A stretch of 64,000 nt of DNA from Candidatus Polarisedimenticola svalbardensis. GTDB taxonomy: Bacteria > Acidobacteriota > Polarisedimenticolia > Polarisedimenticolales > Polarisedimenticolaceae. The notes under the pieces are model-generated. The model had not been told where the DNA came from, ran no database searches, and was given only the letters and a program-made list of their open reading frames with translations. Location: positions 97,850-161,849 of the forward strand of contig JACXWD010000001.1 in assembly GCA_014764515.1 (NCBI GenBank). Direction: 5' to 3'. The position numbers and the translations under genes were made by a program. Of the stretch, positions 1 through 8,547 are shown piece by piece (position 1 is the first letter of the stretch; each line of letters opens with the position of its first letter).

Positions 1-1
1 C

Positions 2-964
2 TTTGAAGGAGCGTCCGAGAGATTCCTCGAAGCGATCCGCACCGATCCTGATTTCGCCGCAGCAAGGGTCGGATACGCCGTGGCCGTTTTCGCCATGGAC
101 CGGGACGGCCTGGCCCTTTCGGTGATCCGGGAAGGACTTGCACGCGATCAGGAGAATCCGGACCTGCACGAGGTGATGGGCGATCTGCGCAACCGGGAGG
201 AACGGGTGGAGGATGCGCTGCGGTCGTGGCGACAGGCCTACCGCTTCGGACCGGTCGAGCGTCTGCAGGAAAAAATCGAAAAGGCGGAGCGGGAGATCAA
301 GGCAGGCCGTGATTACGCGTTCTCCACCGCACCCCATTTCAATCTGCGCTACGGTGACGACATGGACCCGGGCCTGGCTGCCGAGATCGTGGATTACCTG
401 GAGGAGCGGTACTGGAACCTGGCCGACCTCCTGATGCATGCACCGGAACAGCCGATCACCGTCCTGCTGTACCCGGAGCAGGAGTTCAGGGACGTCACCC
501 AGGCGCCGGAGCAGGTCGCCGGACTGTATGACGGCAAGATCCGGGTTCCGCTGGGAGGGATCACCCGGATAGACCCTCGCAGCAGCAGACTCCTGACCCA
601 CGAACTGACCCATGCGGTGGTCCGGTCCAAAACCCGCGGGAACTGCCCGCGATGGCTCCACGAAGGCCTGGCCCAGCGTTTCGAGGGCAGAAAGGTATCC
701 CGGGCCGACCGCAGTTCGATCCTGAAAATGATGGAAGGGATCGATCCTTCGCGCTGGGAAGGGAAGGGATTCTCCTACCCTGCCGCCCTCTCCCTGGTCT
801 CCTACCTGGAATCGCTCCGGGAGATCGACGGCCTGGTGATGCTCCTGGACCATCTGGGCCGGGGAGAAGATCTTGAAACCGCCCTGCGCTCGGTCTACAG
901 CCTGGATCATGGCGAACTCTGCCGGCGCTGGTCCGACGAACTGGGCAGGGAGTCCCGCCGATGA
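2..964 (+). CDS. TPR protein with HExxH metallopeptidase domain (5' end outside window)
   Basis: The frame is open to the left edge of the window, so the true start lies upstream; a GTG at base 80 is only an internal codon. The visible 320 residues begin with TPR-like helices (paired A/L/Y positions through about residue 75). They continue into a gluzincin-type domain with HELTH at bases 599-613 and a downstream HEGLA block near base 658, which supplies the third zinc ligand in the peptidase MA-like families. The protein is therefore a predicted zinc peptidase with a protein-interaction N-terminus. Substrate and location are unknown because the N-terminus is missing. Its stop overlaps the next start by 4 bp (ATGA), so it is translationally coupled to the DnaJ-domain gene. 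Confidence 0.8.
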   Translation, partial: FEGASERFLEAIRTDPDFAAARVGYAVAVFAMDRDGLALSVIREGLARDQENPDLHEVMGDLRNREERVEDALRSWRQAYRFGPVERLQEKIEKAEREIKAGRDYAFSTAPHFNLRYGDDMDPGLAAEIVDYLEERYWNLADLLMHAPEQPITVLLYPEQEFRDVTQAPEQVAGLYDGKIRVPLGGITRIDPRSSRLLTHELTHAVVRSKTRGNCPRWLHEGLAQRFEGRKVSRADRSSILKMMEGIDPSRWEGKGFSYPAALSLVSYLESLREIDGLVMLLDHLGRGEDLETALRSVYSLDHGELCRRWSDELGRESRR

Positions 965-2406
965 GCACCGGCCAGTCACCTGAAAGAGAGTTGTCCCGCC
1001 TGGTTGCGGAAAGAGGTGCGGCGCGGGCATCCGGCATCCTGACCGCCATGCGGGGGAAGCACAAACGGATTTTCTGCTTCGACCAGGGTGTTCTGGTTTT
1101 CGCAACATCCAACATGCTGGAAGAACAGTTCGAAGAGCACATGAAGGACCAGGGCTGGGTGGACGCGGTGGACCTGGAGGCCGCCCGCAGGGTGGCCGAA
1201 TCTCAGGGTGGAAACGCCCTGGCTGTTCTGCGAACCGGGAACCAGCTTTCCGACGGCGACCTGGCCGCGGCCATGGACTCCTACATCCGCCATCTTCTTG
1301 CCGCGACCCTGATGTGGCCCGACGGCCGGTTCCAGTTCGCCGATGGTCGCGCCAACCTGGAAGGGGCGGTCACCGGCAGGTTGCATACCACCGCTTTCAT
1401 CCTGAAGCATGTCATGAACTACCCGTCCAGTATGGACAAGGTGCGCGTTCGCATCGGCCCGCCGAACATCCGGATCACCTCAACCGCAGCGGTGGAAGAG
1501 AGCATCCGGCTGGGCGCACTGGACCAGTCTCACCTGCAACTGCTGGAACGGTGCACCGAGCCGGTGGAACTGCCGGAACTCTTCAAGGACCTGCCGGAAG
1601 ATGAAGAAGAGAAGGTCTACCGCACGGTCTACGGCATGCTGCTCACCGGTCTCCTCGAACCGGTTGGTGTGGAGGAGCCTGAAACCGAAGCCACGCTGGT
1701 CAGCCGGGAAGAAGCGCTGGCCTGGCTTGCAAAGGAGGGACAGGCGGACCACTACGGCATCCTGGGACTTGCCGACGACACCACCACGGATGCGATCCGT
1801 GAGTCCTATTACAACCTGGCCCGCAAGATGCACCCGGACCGTTTCCGGTCCGGTCCCCTGCAGGACCTCCTTGGCAAGGTGGACTCGTTCTTCACTTACG
1901 TCACCGACGCCTACAACACACTTCACGATCCTGTCCTGAGGGCCGAGTATGACCGCCAGCTGGCGGAAGAAGCTGCAGGAAACGCGCCGGCGGAAAAAAC
2001 CGACACCGCCTACGTGGCCCGGCAGAACCTTATCCGGGGACGGGAACTTGCCGCAAAGAAAAAGTTCAGCGAAGCGGCAGGCTTTCTGGACAACGCCCTG
2101 GCACTGGACGACGACAACGTCGAGATCCTCACCGAGCTGGGCAAACTGCTGACCCTCAACCCGCGACGCCGGGCCGAGGGCGAGGGCTACCTGGTCCGGG
2201 CCTCGGCGCTGGATCCATCGTATACCGCCTCCTACCTCGCCCTGGCCGAGTTCTACGGCCGGACCGAGCGGTACGATGAGGCGGCGGAGATGTGTCGCAA
2301 GGTCCTGAATTGGGAGCCTGCGAATGAGCTGGCGAATACGGTGCTGAAGGAACTGGGCAAGGGCGGCCGTAAGGAAGGCCTGTTCCGCGGTCTGTTCGGA
2401 GGCTGA
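961..2406 (+). CDS. DUF4388 / DnaJ-domain / TPR protein
   Basis: This 481-residue protein has three parts. Residues 1 to about 200 resemble the DUF4388 (PATAN-type) sensory and interaction module. About 265-335 is a J domain with the diagnostic HPD triad in MHPDRF near residue 290. The C-terminal 130 residues are TPR repeats. J domains stimulate the ATPase of DnaK-type chaperones, so the protein probably recruits Hsp70 to a partner recognised by the flanking modules. There is no signal peptide, so it is cytoplasmic. It overlaps the preceding metallopeptidase gene by 4 bp, and the next gene follows after 4 bp, suggesting one operon. The J domain is clear; the specific role is inferred. Confidence 0.85.
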   Translation: MSTGQSPERELSRLVAERGAARASGILTAMRGKHKRIFCFDQGVLVFATSNMLEEQFEEHMKDQGWVDAVDLEAARRVAESQGGNALAVLRTGNQLSDGDLAAAMDSYIRHLLAATLMWPDGRFQFADGRANLEGAVTGRLHTTAFILKHVMNYPSSMDKVRVRIGPPNIRITSTAAVEESIRLGALDQSHLQLLERCTEPVELPELFKDLPEDEEEKVYRTVYGMLLTGLLEPVGVEEPETEATLVSREEALAWLAKEGQADHYGILGLADDTTTDAIRESYYNLARKMHPDRFRSGPLQDLLGKVDSFFTYVTDAYNTLHDPVLRAEYDRQLAEEAAGNAPAEKTDTAYVARQNLIRGRELAAKKKFSEAAGFLDNALALDDDNVEILTELGKLLTLNPRRRAEGEGYLVRASALDPSYTASYLALAEFYGRTERYDEAAEMCRKVLNWEPANELANTVLKELGKGGRKEGLFRGLFGG

Positions 2407-2410
2407 GCCG

Positions 2411-2836
2411 ATGCCGATCATGGTGGACGGCGACAACCTTCTGGGCGCGTGGCGGGGCCGGTCACGGTCCGACCGGGACAAAAGGCACCTGGCCGGTCAG
2501 ATCTTCCGGTTCGCCGTCGCCAACCGCCGCCGGGTGGTTGTCGTGTTCGACGGTGTCCCGGATACGCCACCCCCTTCAGCGGACGTCCTGTTCTCCGGCC
2601 ACGGACGGAAGGCCGACGACCTGATCCTTTCGCTGCTGGGAGCCGAGAGCGATCCCCGGGGCTGGATCATCGTCACCAACGACCGGCCGCTTGGGGACCG
2701 CTGCCGCCACCTGGGCGCTCGTGTGGAACGGTGCGACGTATTCCGCAAGCGCCTCACCACCACCGGCGACGGGGAAAAACCTGTCGGTCGGGTGGATGTG
2801 GATGACTGGCTGGAATGGTTCGGGGAAGATACCTAG
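2411..2836 (+). CDS. NYN/YacP-like PIN-fold nuclease
   Basis: This is a 141-residue protein with the NYN (PIN-like) signature: an N-terminal VDGDNLL motif with two acidic residues, a central VVVFDG strand and a late IIVTNDRPLGDR strand. These acidic residues form the metal-binding centre of YacP/Rae1-type ribonucleases, which act on RNA at the ribosome or in rRNA turnover. It starts 4 bp after the DnaJ-domain gene and is probably co-transcribed. Its stop TAG shares the tetranucleotide CTAG with the stop of the opposing mutS2 gene. The fold assignment is fairly secure; the RNA target is not known. Confidence 0.75.
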   Translation: MPIMVDGDNLLGAWRGRSRSDRDKRHLAGQIFRFAVANRRRVVVVFDGVPDTPPPSADVLFSGHGRKADDLILSLLGAESDPRGWIIVTNDRPLGDRCRHLGARVERCDVFRKRLTTTGDGEKPVGRVDVDDWLEWFGEDT

Positions 2837-5271
2837 TCCGAGCCGAGCCGGGCCACAGTCGCACCGTCGCCGCCCTCTGCCGATCCTCCGGGACGGTGGG
2901 ATACCACCAGGGTGTGGCCATCCAGGAACTTCCGGACGGCCGCTTTCAACCTCCCGGTTCCATGGCCATGGATGATCCTGACCTCGGACACGCCTGCCAG
3001 GGTGGAGCGGTCCAGAAACCGATCCACCGCCTCCAGCGCCTCGTCCACCGTTTTACCCAGAAGCATCAGCTCGGATCCGGTTACGCCTGGTGCGGCTTGC
3101 GAAGGCTCAGGTGATCGCCGTCTGGCCGCTTCCTGCTGGATGAACGTCCGGACCGGCTTGACCGGCGCTGCAGTGGCCCCGGCTTCCGGATGGGCCAGGT
3201 CCGCCGCCTGCACCGTAAATCCGACCCGGCCCAGCCGGACCTCCACCTGCTCGCCCCGAACCTCCACCACCCGGCCCTGCCGACCGAGGGATCGGACCAG
3301 GACCGGGACACCGGGCTTCAGCTCCGAACGATCAAGAGGCCTTCCGGCAGCGGCCCGATCGGTCTCAAACGCCTCGGGAGAGAGGCGGCGGAGACGGCTT
3401 TCGGCACGGGCTTCATGCCTCATCTCCCGATCCCTCCGCTTGCGGTCCCGGATCGCCTCGATCTCCTCCCTGGCTTCGGCCCGGAAACGCTTCAGGGCTT
3501 CCTCCAGCGCTTTTGCCGAGCTCCGTCTCAGCCGTTCCCGTTCTGCCACCGCCTGGCTGCGCTGATCCTCCCGCTCAAGGGCCAGCGCTTCCCGTGATCG
3601 GCTCACCTCATCGCGAAGGTCCTCCGTTTCCGCGGTCAGCCGGCGAAGACGGGCCAGGAACGCCTCGGTCTGCCGACTATCGGTCCCGAGCAGGGATCGA
3701 GCCTGTTCCACCACCGCCTGAGGCAGCCCCAGACGCCCTGCGATCTCGATACCGGCGGAAACACCGGCAGCCCCCATCTCAACCCGGAAGGTCGGCTTGA
3801 GGCTGTCCTCGTCGAACTCCATGGCCGCGCTGGCGGCGCCCGAAGTTGTGTAGGCCCATGCCTTCAGCCTGCCGAAGTGGGTCGTGGCGACACAGGTCGC
3901 TCCGGATACCAGAAGTTCCGTCAATACGGCCTGGGCCAGGGCCGCCCCCTCCGAAGGCTCGGTGCCGGTCCCGATCTCGTCGAACAGCAACAATGCCGGC
4001 GTTCGGAGTTCACCCAGGAAACGGGCCACCGCCGCGAGGTGAGCCGAGAAGGTGGAAAGGTCGGCTTCGATGGATTGATGGTCGCCGATGTCGGCCCGGA
4101 CCTGACCGTAAAGCGGGAGTACCGCTTCATCCGCCGGCACCGGGATCCCGGCCTGGGCCATCAGAGTGGCCAGTCCCATGGTTTTGATCGCCACGGTTTT
4201 CCCACCGGTATTCGGCCCGGAGATCACCAGTACCTGGTCGTACGGGTCCAGGGCAAAGCTGACCGGGACACAGCGGCCGCCTTCTTCCCGCAGCCGGCGA
4301 TCCAGTAGCGGATGGCGCAGGTTATGAAGGAGGAGCGGCCCGCCCTGCTCCACCCTGGGGGTCACTCCACCGGTTTCCCGCCCGAATTCGGCCCGGGCCT
4401 GGAGACCGTCCAGTTCCCCTATCCATCCCACCACCAGAACCAGTTCCTCGATGCGCTGGGCAAGATCCCGGGACCAGCCGGACAGTATCCTGTCCTGCTC
4501 TTCCGTTTCTTCCTCTGCAAGCCGGACCTGTTCGTTATTCAGTTCCACGGTCTCAAGGGGCTCCACGAAAAGGGTGGCCCCCGAAGATGAAGAGGCGTGC
4601 ACGATGCCCTGGACCCGCCTGGGGGCGTCGGCCCGGATCGGCAGGACGAAACGACCGTTACGCTGAGTCACGAAATCGTCCTGCATGACCGCACCGGTAT
4701 CCGGCCGGCTGAGAAGGCGCTCCAGCATCTGGCGCAATCTCCGGCCGTTGCGGGCCATCGCCTGGCGTATCCGTCGCAGCTCGCCGCTGGCGTCGTCGGT
4801 CAGGGTGCCGTCCGGTGCAATGCATTCCAGGATCGGGCCTACCTCCGGACGCAGGTCCGGCACGGCGGCCCCGGACCGGCGCAGGCTGGGGTAATCCCGT
4901 TCCGGCAATCCGGCCAGGGACGCACCGGTTTCGCCCCCCGCCGAAACAACCAGGGCCAGGTTCCGCAGTTCTTCGGTTTCGAGCCGTTCTCCAGGAACCT
5001 CGAGACGAGCCAGAGCAGGGGCCGGATCAGGCAGAAAACCGGACAACAGTTTGCCCCGCCGCTCCAGGTGGGTCGCCGCTTCGTGCACCAGGGCATGGGC
5101 CGATGCGATGGCCACAGGATCGGTAAGAACCGGACAGGTGAGCACAGCGTCGGCGCCGGCCCGGGTTCTGGCGTAAGTCGATATCAATCCCAGCAGCGCG
5201 TCAAATTCCAGCGCGTCACGGGAATCCGGGTCCAGGTCCAGAACCGGCTGGCTGTGTTCAGTAAAATTCAT
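2833..5271 (-). CDS. mutS2: MutS2 endonuclease / ribosome-rescue ATPase
   Basis: This 812-residue protein has the MutS2 layout. It has a MutS core and clamp region without a mismatch-recognition domain, a Walker A motif (GPNTGGKT) near residue 350, and a Walker B region (LLLFDEIGTGTEP) near 430. A long charged coiled coil runs from about 520 to 640, and a C-terminal Smr nuclease domain with the HGHGTG motif lies near 765. MutS2 is known for suppressing homologous recombination and, in Firmicutes, for rescuing collided ribosomes. I chose ATG 5271 over GTG 5295 because a strong promoter (5284-5312) would place the transcript start downstream of 5295. No Shine-Dalgarno is visible, so the mRNA may be almost leaderless. 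Confidence 0.95.
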   Translation of the reverse strand: MNFTEHSQPVLDLDPDSRDALEFDALLGLISTYARTRAGADAVLTCPVLTDPVAIASAHALVHEAATHLERRGKLLSGFLPDPAPALARLEVPGERLETEELRNLALVVSAGGETGASLAGLPERDYPSLRRSGAAVPDLRPEVGPILECIAPDGTLTDDASGELRRIRQAMARNGRRLRQMLERLLSRPDTGAVMQDDFVTQRNGRFVLPIRADAPRRVQGIVHASSSSGATLFVEPLETVELNNEQVRLAEEETEEQDRILSGWSRDLAQRIEELVLVVGWIGELDGLQARAEFGRETGGVTPRVEQGGPLLLHNLRHPLLDRRLREEGGRCVPVSFALDPYDQVLVISGPNTGGKTVAIKTMGLATLMAQAGIPVPADEAVLPLYGQVRADIGDHQSIEADLSTFSAHLAAVARFLGELRTPALLLFDEIGTGTEPSEGAALAQAVLTELLVSGATCVATTHFGRLKAWAYTTSGAASAAMEFDEDSLKPTFRVEMGAAGVSAGIEIAGRLGLPQAVVEQARSLLGTDSRQTEAFLARLRRLTAETEDLRDEVSRSREALALEREDQRSQAVAERERLRRSSAKALEEALKRFRAEAREEIEAIRDRKRRDREMRHEARAESRLRRLSPEAFETDRAAAGRPLDRSELKPGVPVLVRSLGRQGRVVEVRGEQVEVRLGRVGFTVQAADLAHPEAGATAAPVKPVRTFIQQEAARRRSPEPSQAAPGVTGSELMLLGKTVDEALEAVDRFLDRSTLAGVSEVRIIHGHGTGRLKAAVRKFLDGHTLVVSHRPGGSAEGGDGATVARLGSD

Positions 5272-5283
5272 TGGAAAACCAAA

Positions 5284-5312
5284 CTTATATTGCACCGGAC
5301 CGGACCGGTCAA
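5284..5312 (-). promoter_or_regulatory. Sigma-70 promoter for mutS2
   Basis: On the minus strand TTGACC (5312-5307) is followed by exactly 17 bases and TATAAG (5289-5284), a close match to the vegetative consensus. The expected start is near 5277, about 6 bases before the mutS2 ATG. Confidence 0.7.
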
Positions 5313-5331
5313 GAGGGCCGGACCGCCGGAG

Positions 5332-5360
5332 TTGACTCCCGGGTCCCCACTCCCTATGTT
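5332..5360 (+). promoter_or_regulatory. Sigma-70-like promoter for the PilT-type gene
   Basis: TTGACT (5332-5337), 17 bases, TATGTT (5355-5360). It diverges from the mutS2 promoter 20 bp away, giving a leader of about 60 bases to ATG 5427. Confidence 0.55.
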
Positions 5361-5426
5361 CAGCAACGGTGAGTTTTTTAAGAATTCGGTGACGGTGTCC
5401 GCCGTCCCGGGAGGGTTCCGGTCCCG

Positions 5427-6896
5427 ATGAAAATCGAAGAACTCTTGCGGTTCATGGTCCAACAGGAAGCTTCGGACCTTCATATCAAGCCGATGCGTCC
5501 GCCCCTGCTGCGGATCAACGGAAAGCTGCTTCCCCTCAAAACCGATCCCCTGCACCCGGATCTGATCCGGGACATGTGCCACGAAATCCTGTCGGAACGG
5601 GAACTTGAGATGCTGGAGGACAACCGGGCCCTGGACTTCGGATACAGCGTCCCCGGCGTCTCCCGGTTCCGGGCATCCCTTTTCTACCAGCGTGGAACCT
5701 TGTCCGGTGTTTTTCGCCGCGTGCCTTTCGATTTCCCGACGCTGGAAGAATGGGGTCTGCCGACGGTCCTGAACGAACTGGCCGAACTGTCCCAGGGACT
5801 GGTCCTGGTCACAGGACCGACCGGGTCGGGCAAGTCGTCCACCCTGGCCGCCCTGATGCGACTCATGTCCGACACACGTCTGGCCCACATCGTCACCATT
5901 GAAGACCCGATCGAGTTTTTATTGAAAGACAACCTGGGCGCCGTCACCCAGCGCGAGATCGGAACCGACACACCCGGTTTCGGAGCCGCCCTAAGGAACG
6001 CCCTGCGCCAGGACCCCGATATCATCATGGTTGGCGAGATGCGGGACATTGAAACTACACAGACCGTCCTGCAGGCAGCGGAGACCGGACATCTGGTCCT
6101 GTCCACACTGCACACCAACAGCGCGGTCCAGACCCTGGACCGCATTCTGGACATGTTCCCTTCAGGCCAGCACCGCCAGGTTCGCCAGCAGCTGTCCAGT
6201 GTTCTGTCCGCCATCATCTCCCTCCGGCTTGTGGACAGGGCGGACGGAAGCGGACTCACCGCTGCGGTTGAGATCCTGCGCTGGACCCCGCGGGTTTCCA
6301 AGCTGATCCTTGAAGGAAACCTGGAAGCGCTTTACGAAGAAATGGAAAACTCCGTTTCCTATTACCGCATGCAGAGCATGAACCAGTCCCTGACCGCACT
6401 GGTAGCCCACAAGGTGGTCACCAAGCAAGCTGCCCTGGACACCAGCACGATCCCCGACGACCTGGACCTCATGTTGAGGAAACTGCTGTACTCCTCCGAG
6501 AACGGAGACGGGGACAACGGTATCGAGGAAGGAGACCTGATGGCCGAGTCACTGAGCGATTTTTCGAAAATTGAGGAACTCCAGGAAATCAAGAAGCTCT
6601 ACGACGAGCTCCAGGAGAAGATGGGTTCCGAGTTGAACGAGCGGGATGAAGAGATCCGACGGCTCAGCGACCGACTGTCCGAATACAGTTCTGAACCGGT
6701 TCAGGGCGGAGAAAGCGAACGGCTGCAGCAGGAGAACGATCGCCTGAACCAGCAGATCCAGCTGATCCGTCAGGAATACGACGCCAAGATCGAACGGCTG
6801 AACGCAAGAGTCCGTGATCTTTCCGGCGGCAGCGTGGCGCAAGGTGCGGGCCGTCCGGCGCCTGAGGCGGAGCGCAAAGGTTTCTTCAGGAGGTAG
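5427..6896 (+). CDS. pilT: PilT-family retraction ATPase with C-terminal coiled-coil extension
   Basis: This 489-residue protein has a GspE/PilT-type secretion ATPase core in residues 1 to about 365. It shows Walker A GPTGSGKSS near residue 130, an Asp box (TIEDPIEF), Walker B with IIMVGEMRD, and a His box (LSTLHTNSA). The MQSMNQSLTALV segment corresponds to the PilT C-terminal region. PilT hexamers power retraction of type IV pili at the cytoplasmic base. The remaining 120 residues are unusual: an E/L/R/Q-rich stretch of predicted coiled coil ending in GFFRR, absent from the usual 350-residue PilT. It lies apart from the main pilus operon at 26-38 kb. Its 3' end overlaps hfq on the opposite strand by 11 bp. 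Confidence 0.9.
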   Translation: MKIEELLRFMVQQEASDLHIKPMRPPLLRINGKLLPLKTDPLHPDLIRDMCHEILSERELEMLEDNRALDFGYSVPGVSRFRASLFYQRGTLSGVFRRVPFDFPTLEEWGLPTVLNELAELSQGLVLVTGPTGSGKSSTLAALMRLMSDTRLAHIVTIEDPIEFLLKDNLGAVTQREIGTDTPGFGAALRNALRQDPDIIMVGEMRDIETTQTVLQAAETGHLVLSTLHTNSAVQTLDRILDMFPSGQHRQVRQQLSSVLSAIISLRLVDRADGSGLTAAVEILRWTPRVSKLILEGNLEALYEEMENSVSYYRMQSMNQSLTALVAHKVVTKQAALDTSTIPDDLDLMLRKLLYSSENGDGDNGIEEGDLMAESLSDFSKIEELQEIKKLYDELQEKMGSELNERDEEIRRLSDRLSEYSSEPVQGGESERLQQENDRLNQQIQLIRQEYDAKIERLNARVRDLSGGSVAQGAGRPAPEAERKGFFRR

Positions 6897-7152
6897 GCTG
6901 CTCCCGGGGCGGCCTGCTCTGGTTCCGGCCCCTGTTCCCCGAACCACCGTGGGCGATGCCTACGGTGGAGATGGCGTGCTTGTAGATGATCTGCTCGCCG
7001 TATTCGCCATCCAGCAGGACCGTGAATTTATCGAAGGAGCAGATCCTTCCTACCAGCTTCTTCCCGTTGCTCAGGAAGATATTCACGGTGGCCCTGTCCT
7101 TGCGGGCGTTATTGAAGAATTCATTCTGAAGATCGTTTTTCTCGACCTGCAT
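6886..7152 (-). CDS. hfq: RNA chaperone Hfq
   Basis: This is an 88-residue Sm-fold protein with the Sm2 signature YKHAIST at residues 57-63. The Sm1 stretch (FLSNGKKLVGRI) and an N-terminal DLQN segment match the uridine-binding proximal face. Hfq hexamers pair small RNAs with mRNAs and affect stability and translation. The short C-tail is G/N/R-rich. ATG 7152 was chosen because a G-rich Shine-Dalgarno (GGGGGAG) lies just upstream and the in-frame extension above it lacks Hfq similarity. It follows miaA by 55 bp, the conserved miaA-hfq order of many proteobacteria. An RNA chaperone implies undetected small RNAs in this genome. Confidence 0.95.
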   Translation of the reverse strand: MQVEKNDLQNEFFNNARKDRATVNIFLSNGKKLVGRICSFDKFTVLLDGEYGEQIIYKHAISTVGIAHGGSGNRGRNQSRPPREQPTS

Positions 7153-7207
7153 GCTCCCCCCAAACGTCGTCGCAAGTGACAGACACGGAATCAAACAAGT
7201 TTACAGT

Positions 7208-8233
7208 CTAGCCCGACGGTAGTAAACCTCCATGATCCCGGACCAGCCGAATGACGTCCGACGCCACCTCTTCAACTCCCCGCCCCATATCCAGCCAATG
7301 CATGCCCGGTTCCTTGCGAAACCAGGTGCGTTGCCGCTTGGAGTAGCGCCGTGTGTTCTTTTTTACTTCATCCCGGACCTGATCCGGCGGCAGGCGGTTC
7401 CCCAGCATGGCCAGCACCTCCCGGTATCCGATCGCCTTGAACGCATTGGCATCTTCAGGAACGCCGGAAGCCAGCAGGGACCGGACCTCGTCAATCAGGC
7501 CGGCCTCGAAAAAGGAGTCCACCCTGGCTTCGATCCGCCGGACCAGGGCGGTGCGTTCCATGTGGAGGCCGATCTTGAGGGTGGGGTACCGTTCTTCCCC
7601 ACTGTCCCAGGTCCCCTCCCGGACCAGGGCGCTGCTCCACGGGCGCTCACCGGTGAGAGCGATTTCTATGCCCCGGACTACCCGCTGCACATCCGCCGGC
7701 GGCAATCGTGCAGCCGAGGCCGGATCCAGGCTGCCAAGCCAGCGGTGCATCCGAACCGGACCGAACCGGGCGATCATCCCGTTCAGGCGAATGCGTAGTT
7801 CCGGGGCCCTGGCCGGGGCCGGCAGTATTCCCTTCAGCAGGCCCCGCAGGTACATGCCGGTGCCTCCAGCCACGATCGGTAACCGTCCCCGGCCGTGGAT
7901 CCCGGCTACCGCCCTGTCGGCATCGACGACGTAATCGGCCAGGGTGTAATCCACCATGGGATCAACACAATCGACCAGGTGGTAGGGCGCCCGGGATCGC
8001 TCCTCCCGGCTCGGTTTGGCGGTGGCGGTATCGAAACGGCGATAGACCTGCAGGGCGTCACAGCCAACGATCTCGCCCTGGAATTCGCTGGCGACCGCCA
8101 GGGCAAGGGCGGTCTTTCCTGTGCCGGTGGGACCGGCGATGACAAGGATCGGCGAGCGGTCTACCTGGACTGGTACCCGATGTTCTTCTGGTCCCTGTAC
8201 TCGTTCAGGGCCTCCCGAAGATGGTCCATACAA
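7208..8233 (-). CDS. miaA: tRNA dimethylallyltransferase MiaA
   Basis: MiaA transfers a dimethylallyl group to N6 of A37 in tRNAs that read U-starting codons. The protein has the P-loop GPTGTGKT at residues 34-41, the CDALQVYR motif, the AGGTGMYLR substrate loop and a C-terminal RYSKRQRTWFR stretch, all typical. It is 341 residues against the usual 300-320 because the only conventional start before the P-loop is ATG 8233. That start lies 70 bp inside the upstream small membrane-protein gene in another frame. The first 24 residues are not conserved, so an unusual start codon closer to the P-loop is possible. Confidence 0.92.
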   Translation of the reverse strand: MYGPSSGGPERVQGPEEHRVPVQVDRSPILVIAGPTGTGKTALALAVASEFQGEIVGCDALQVYRRFDTATAKPSREERSRAPYHLVDCVDPMVDYTLADYVVDADRAVAGIHGRGRLPIVAGGTGMYLRGLLKGILPAPARAPELRIRLNGMIARFGPVRMHRWLGSLDPASAARLPPADVQRVVRGIEIALTGERPWSSALVREGTWDSGEERYPTLKIGLHMERTALVRRIEARVDSFFEAGLIDEVRSLLASGVPEDANAFKAIGYREVLAMLGNRLPPDQVRDEVKKNTRRYSKRQRTWFRKEPGMHWLDMGRGVEEVASDVIRLVRDHGGLLPSG

Positions 8234-8478
8234 TAGGTCTGCCCCCGTTCAATCCGTTGGCGGCAACGGACGCATCTCGTCCCGGCCAGCCACCGGGTGA
8301 AAGGCGTCGCCACGGTGAGGAACAGGCCGCCGCCGAAACAGACGGCGCCTGCCAGGAGAACCTTCAGGCCCCACGCATCGGCCACCGACGCCGGCACCCA
8401 GCCGAAAGACTCGGCCACGAACAGCCAGGCTGCCCCGACCAGAAGGATCCCGCCGATTGTTTGAAGTGATCTGCCCAT
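8161..8478 (-). CDS. Small two-helix membrane protein with Cys motif
   Basis: This 105-residue protein is of unrecognised function. Two hydrophobic helices (about residues 8-28 and 40-60) are followed by a soluble tail with CVRC and a later C-M-D-H, which could form a small zinc-binding knuckle. I chose ATG 8478 because GGAG precedes it by 4 bases; ATG 8490 is the alternative. The gene sits between the SpoIID-like gene and miaA on the same strand, and its 3' end overlaps the miaA start region. Confidence 0.6.
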   Translation of the reverse strand: MGRSLQTIGGILLVGAAWLFVAESFGWVPASVADAWGLKVLLAGAVCFGGGLFLTVATPFTRWLAGTRCVRCRQRIERGQTYCMDHLREALNEYRDQKNIGYQSR

Positions 8479-8547
8479 GACACTCCGCATTCCCCCGCAT
8501 AGCCGAATATAGATCCGGCAGGCAACGGCACCATGACGATTCCGTAA

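Noticed and set aside
1480..2481. Long open frame on the minus strand (333 codons)
   Set aside because: It is the antisense shadow of the DnaJ-domain gene; the composition is low in plausible motifs and no ribosome site is seen.
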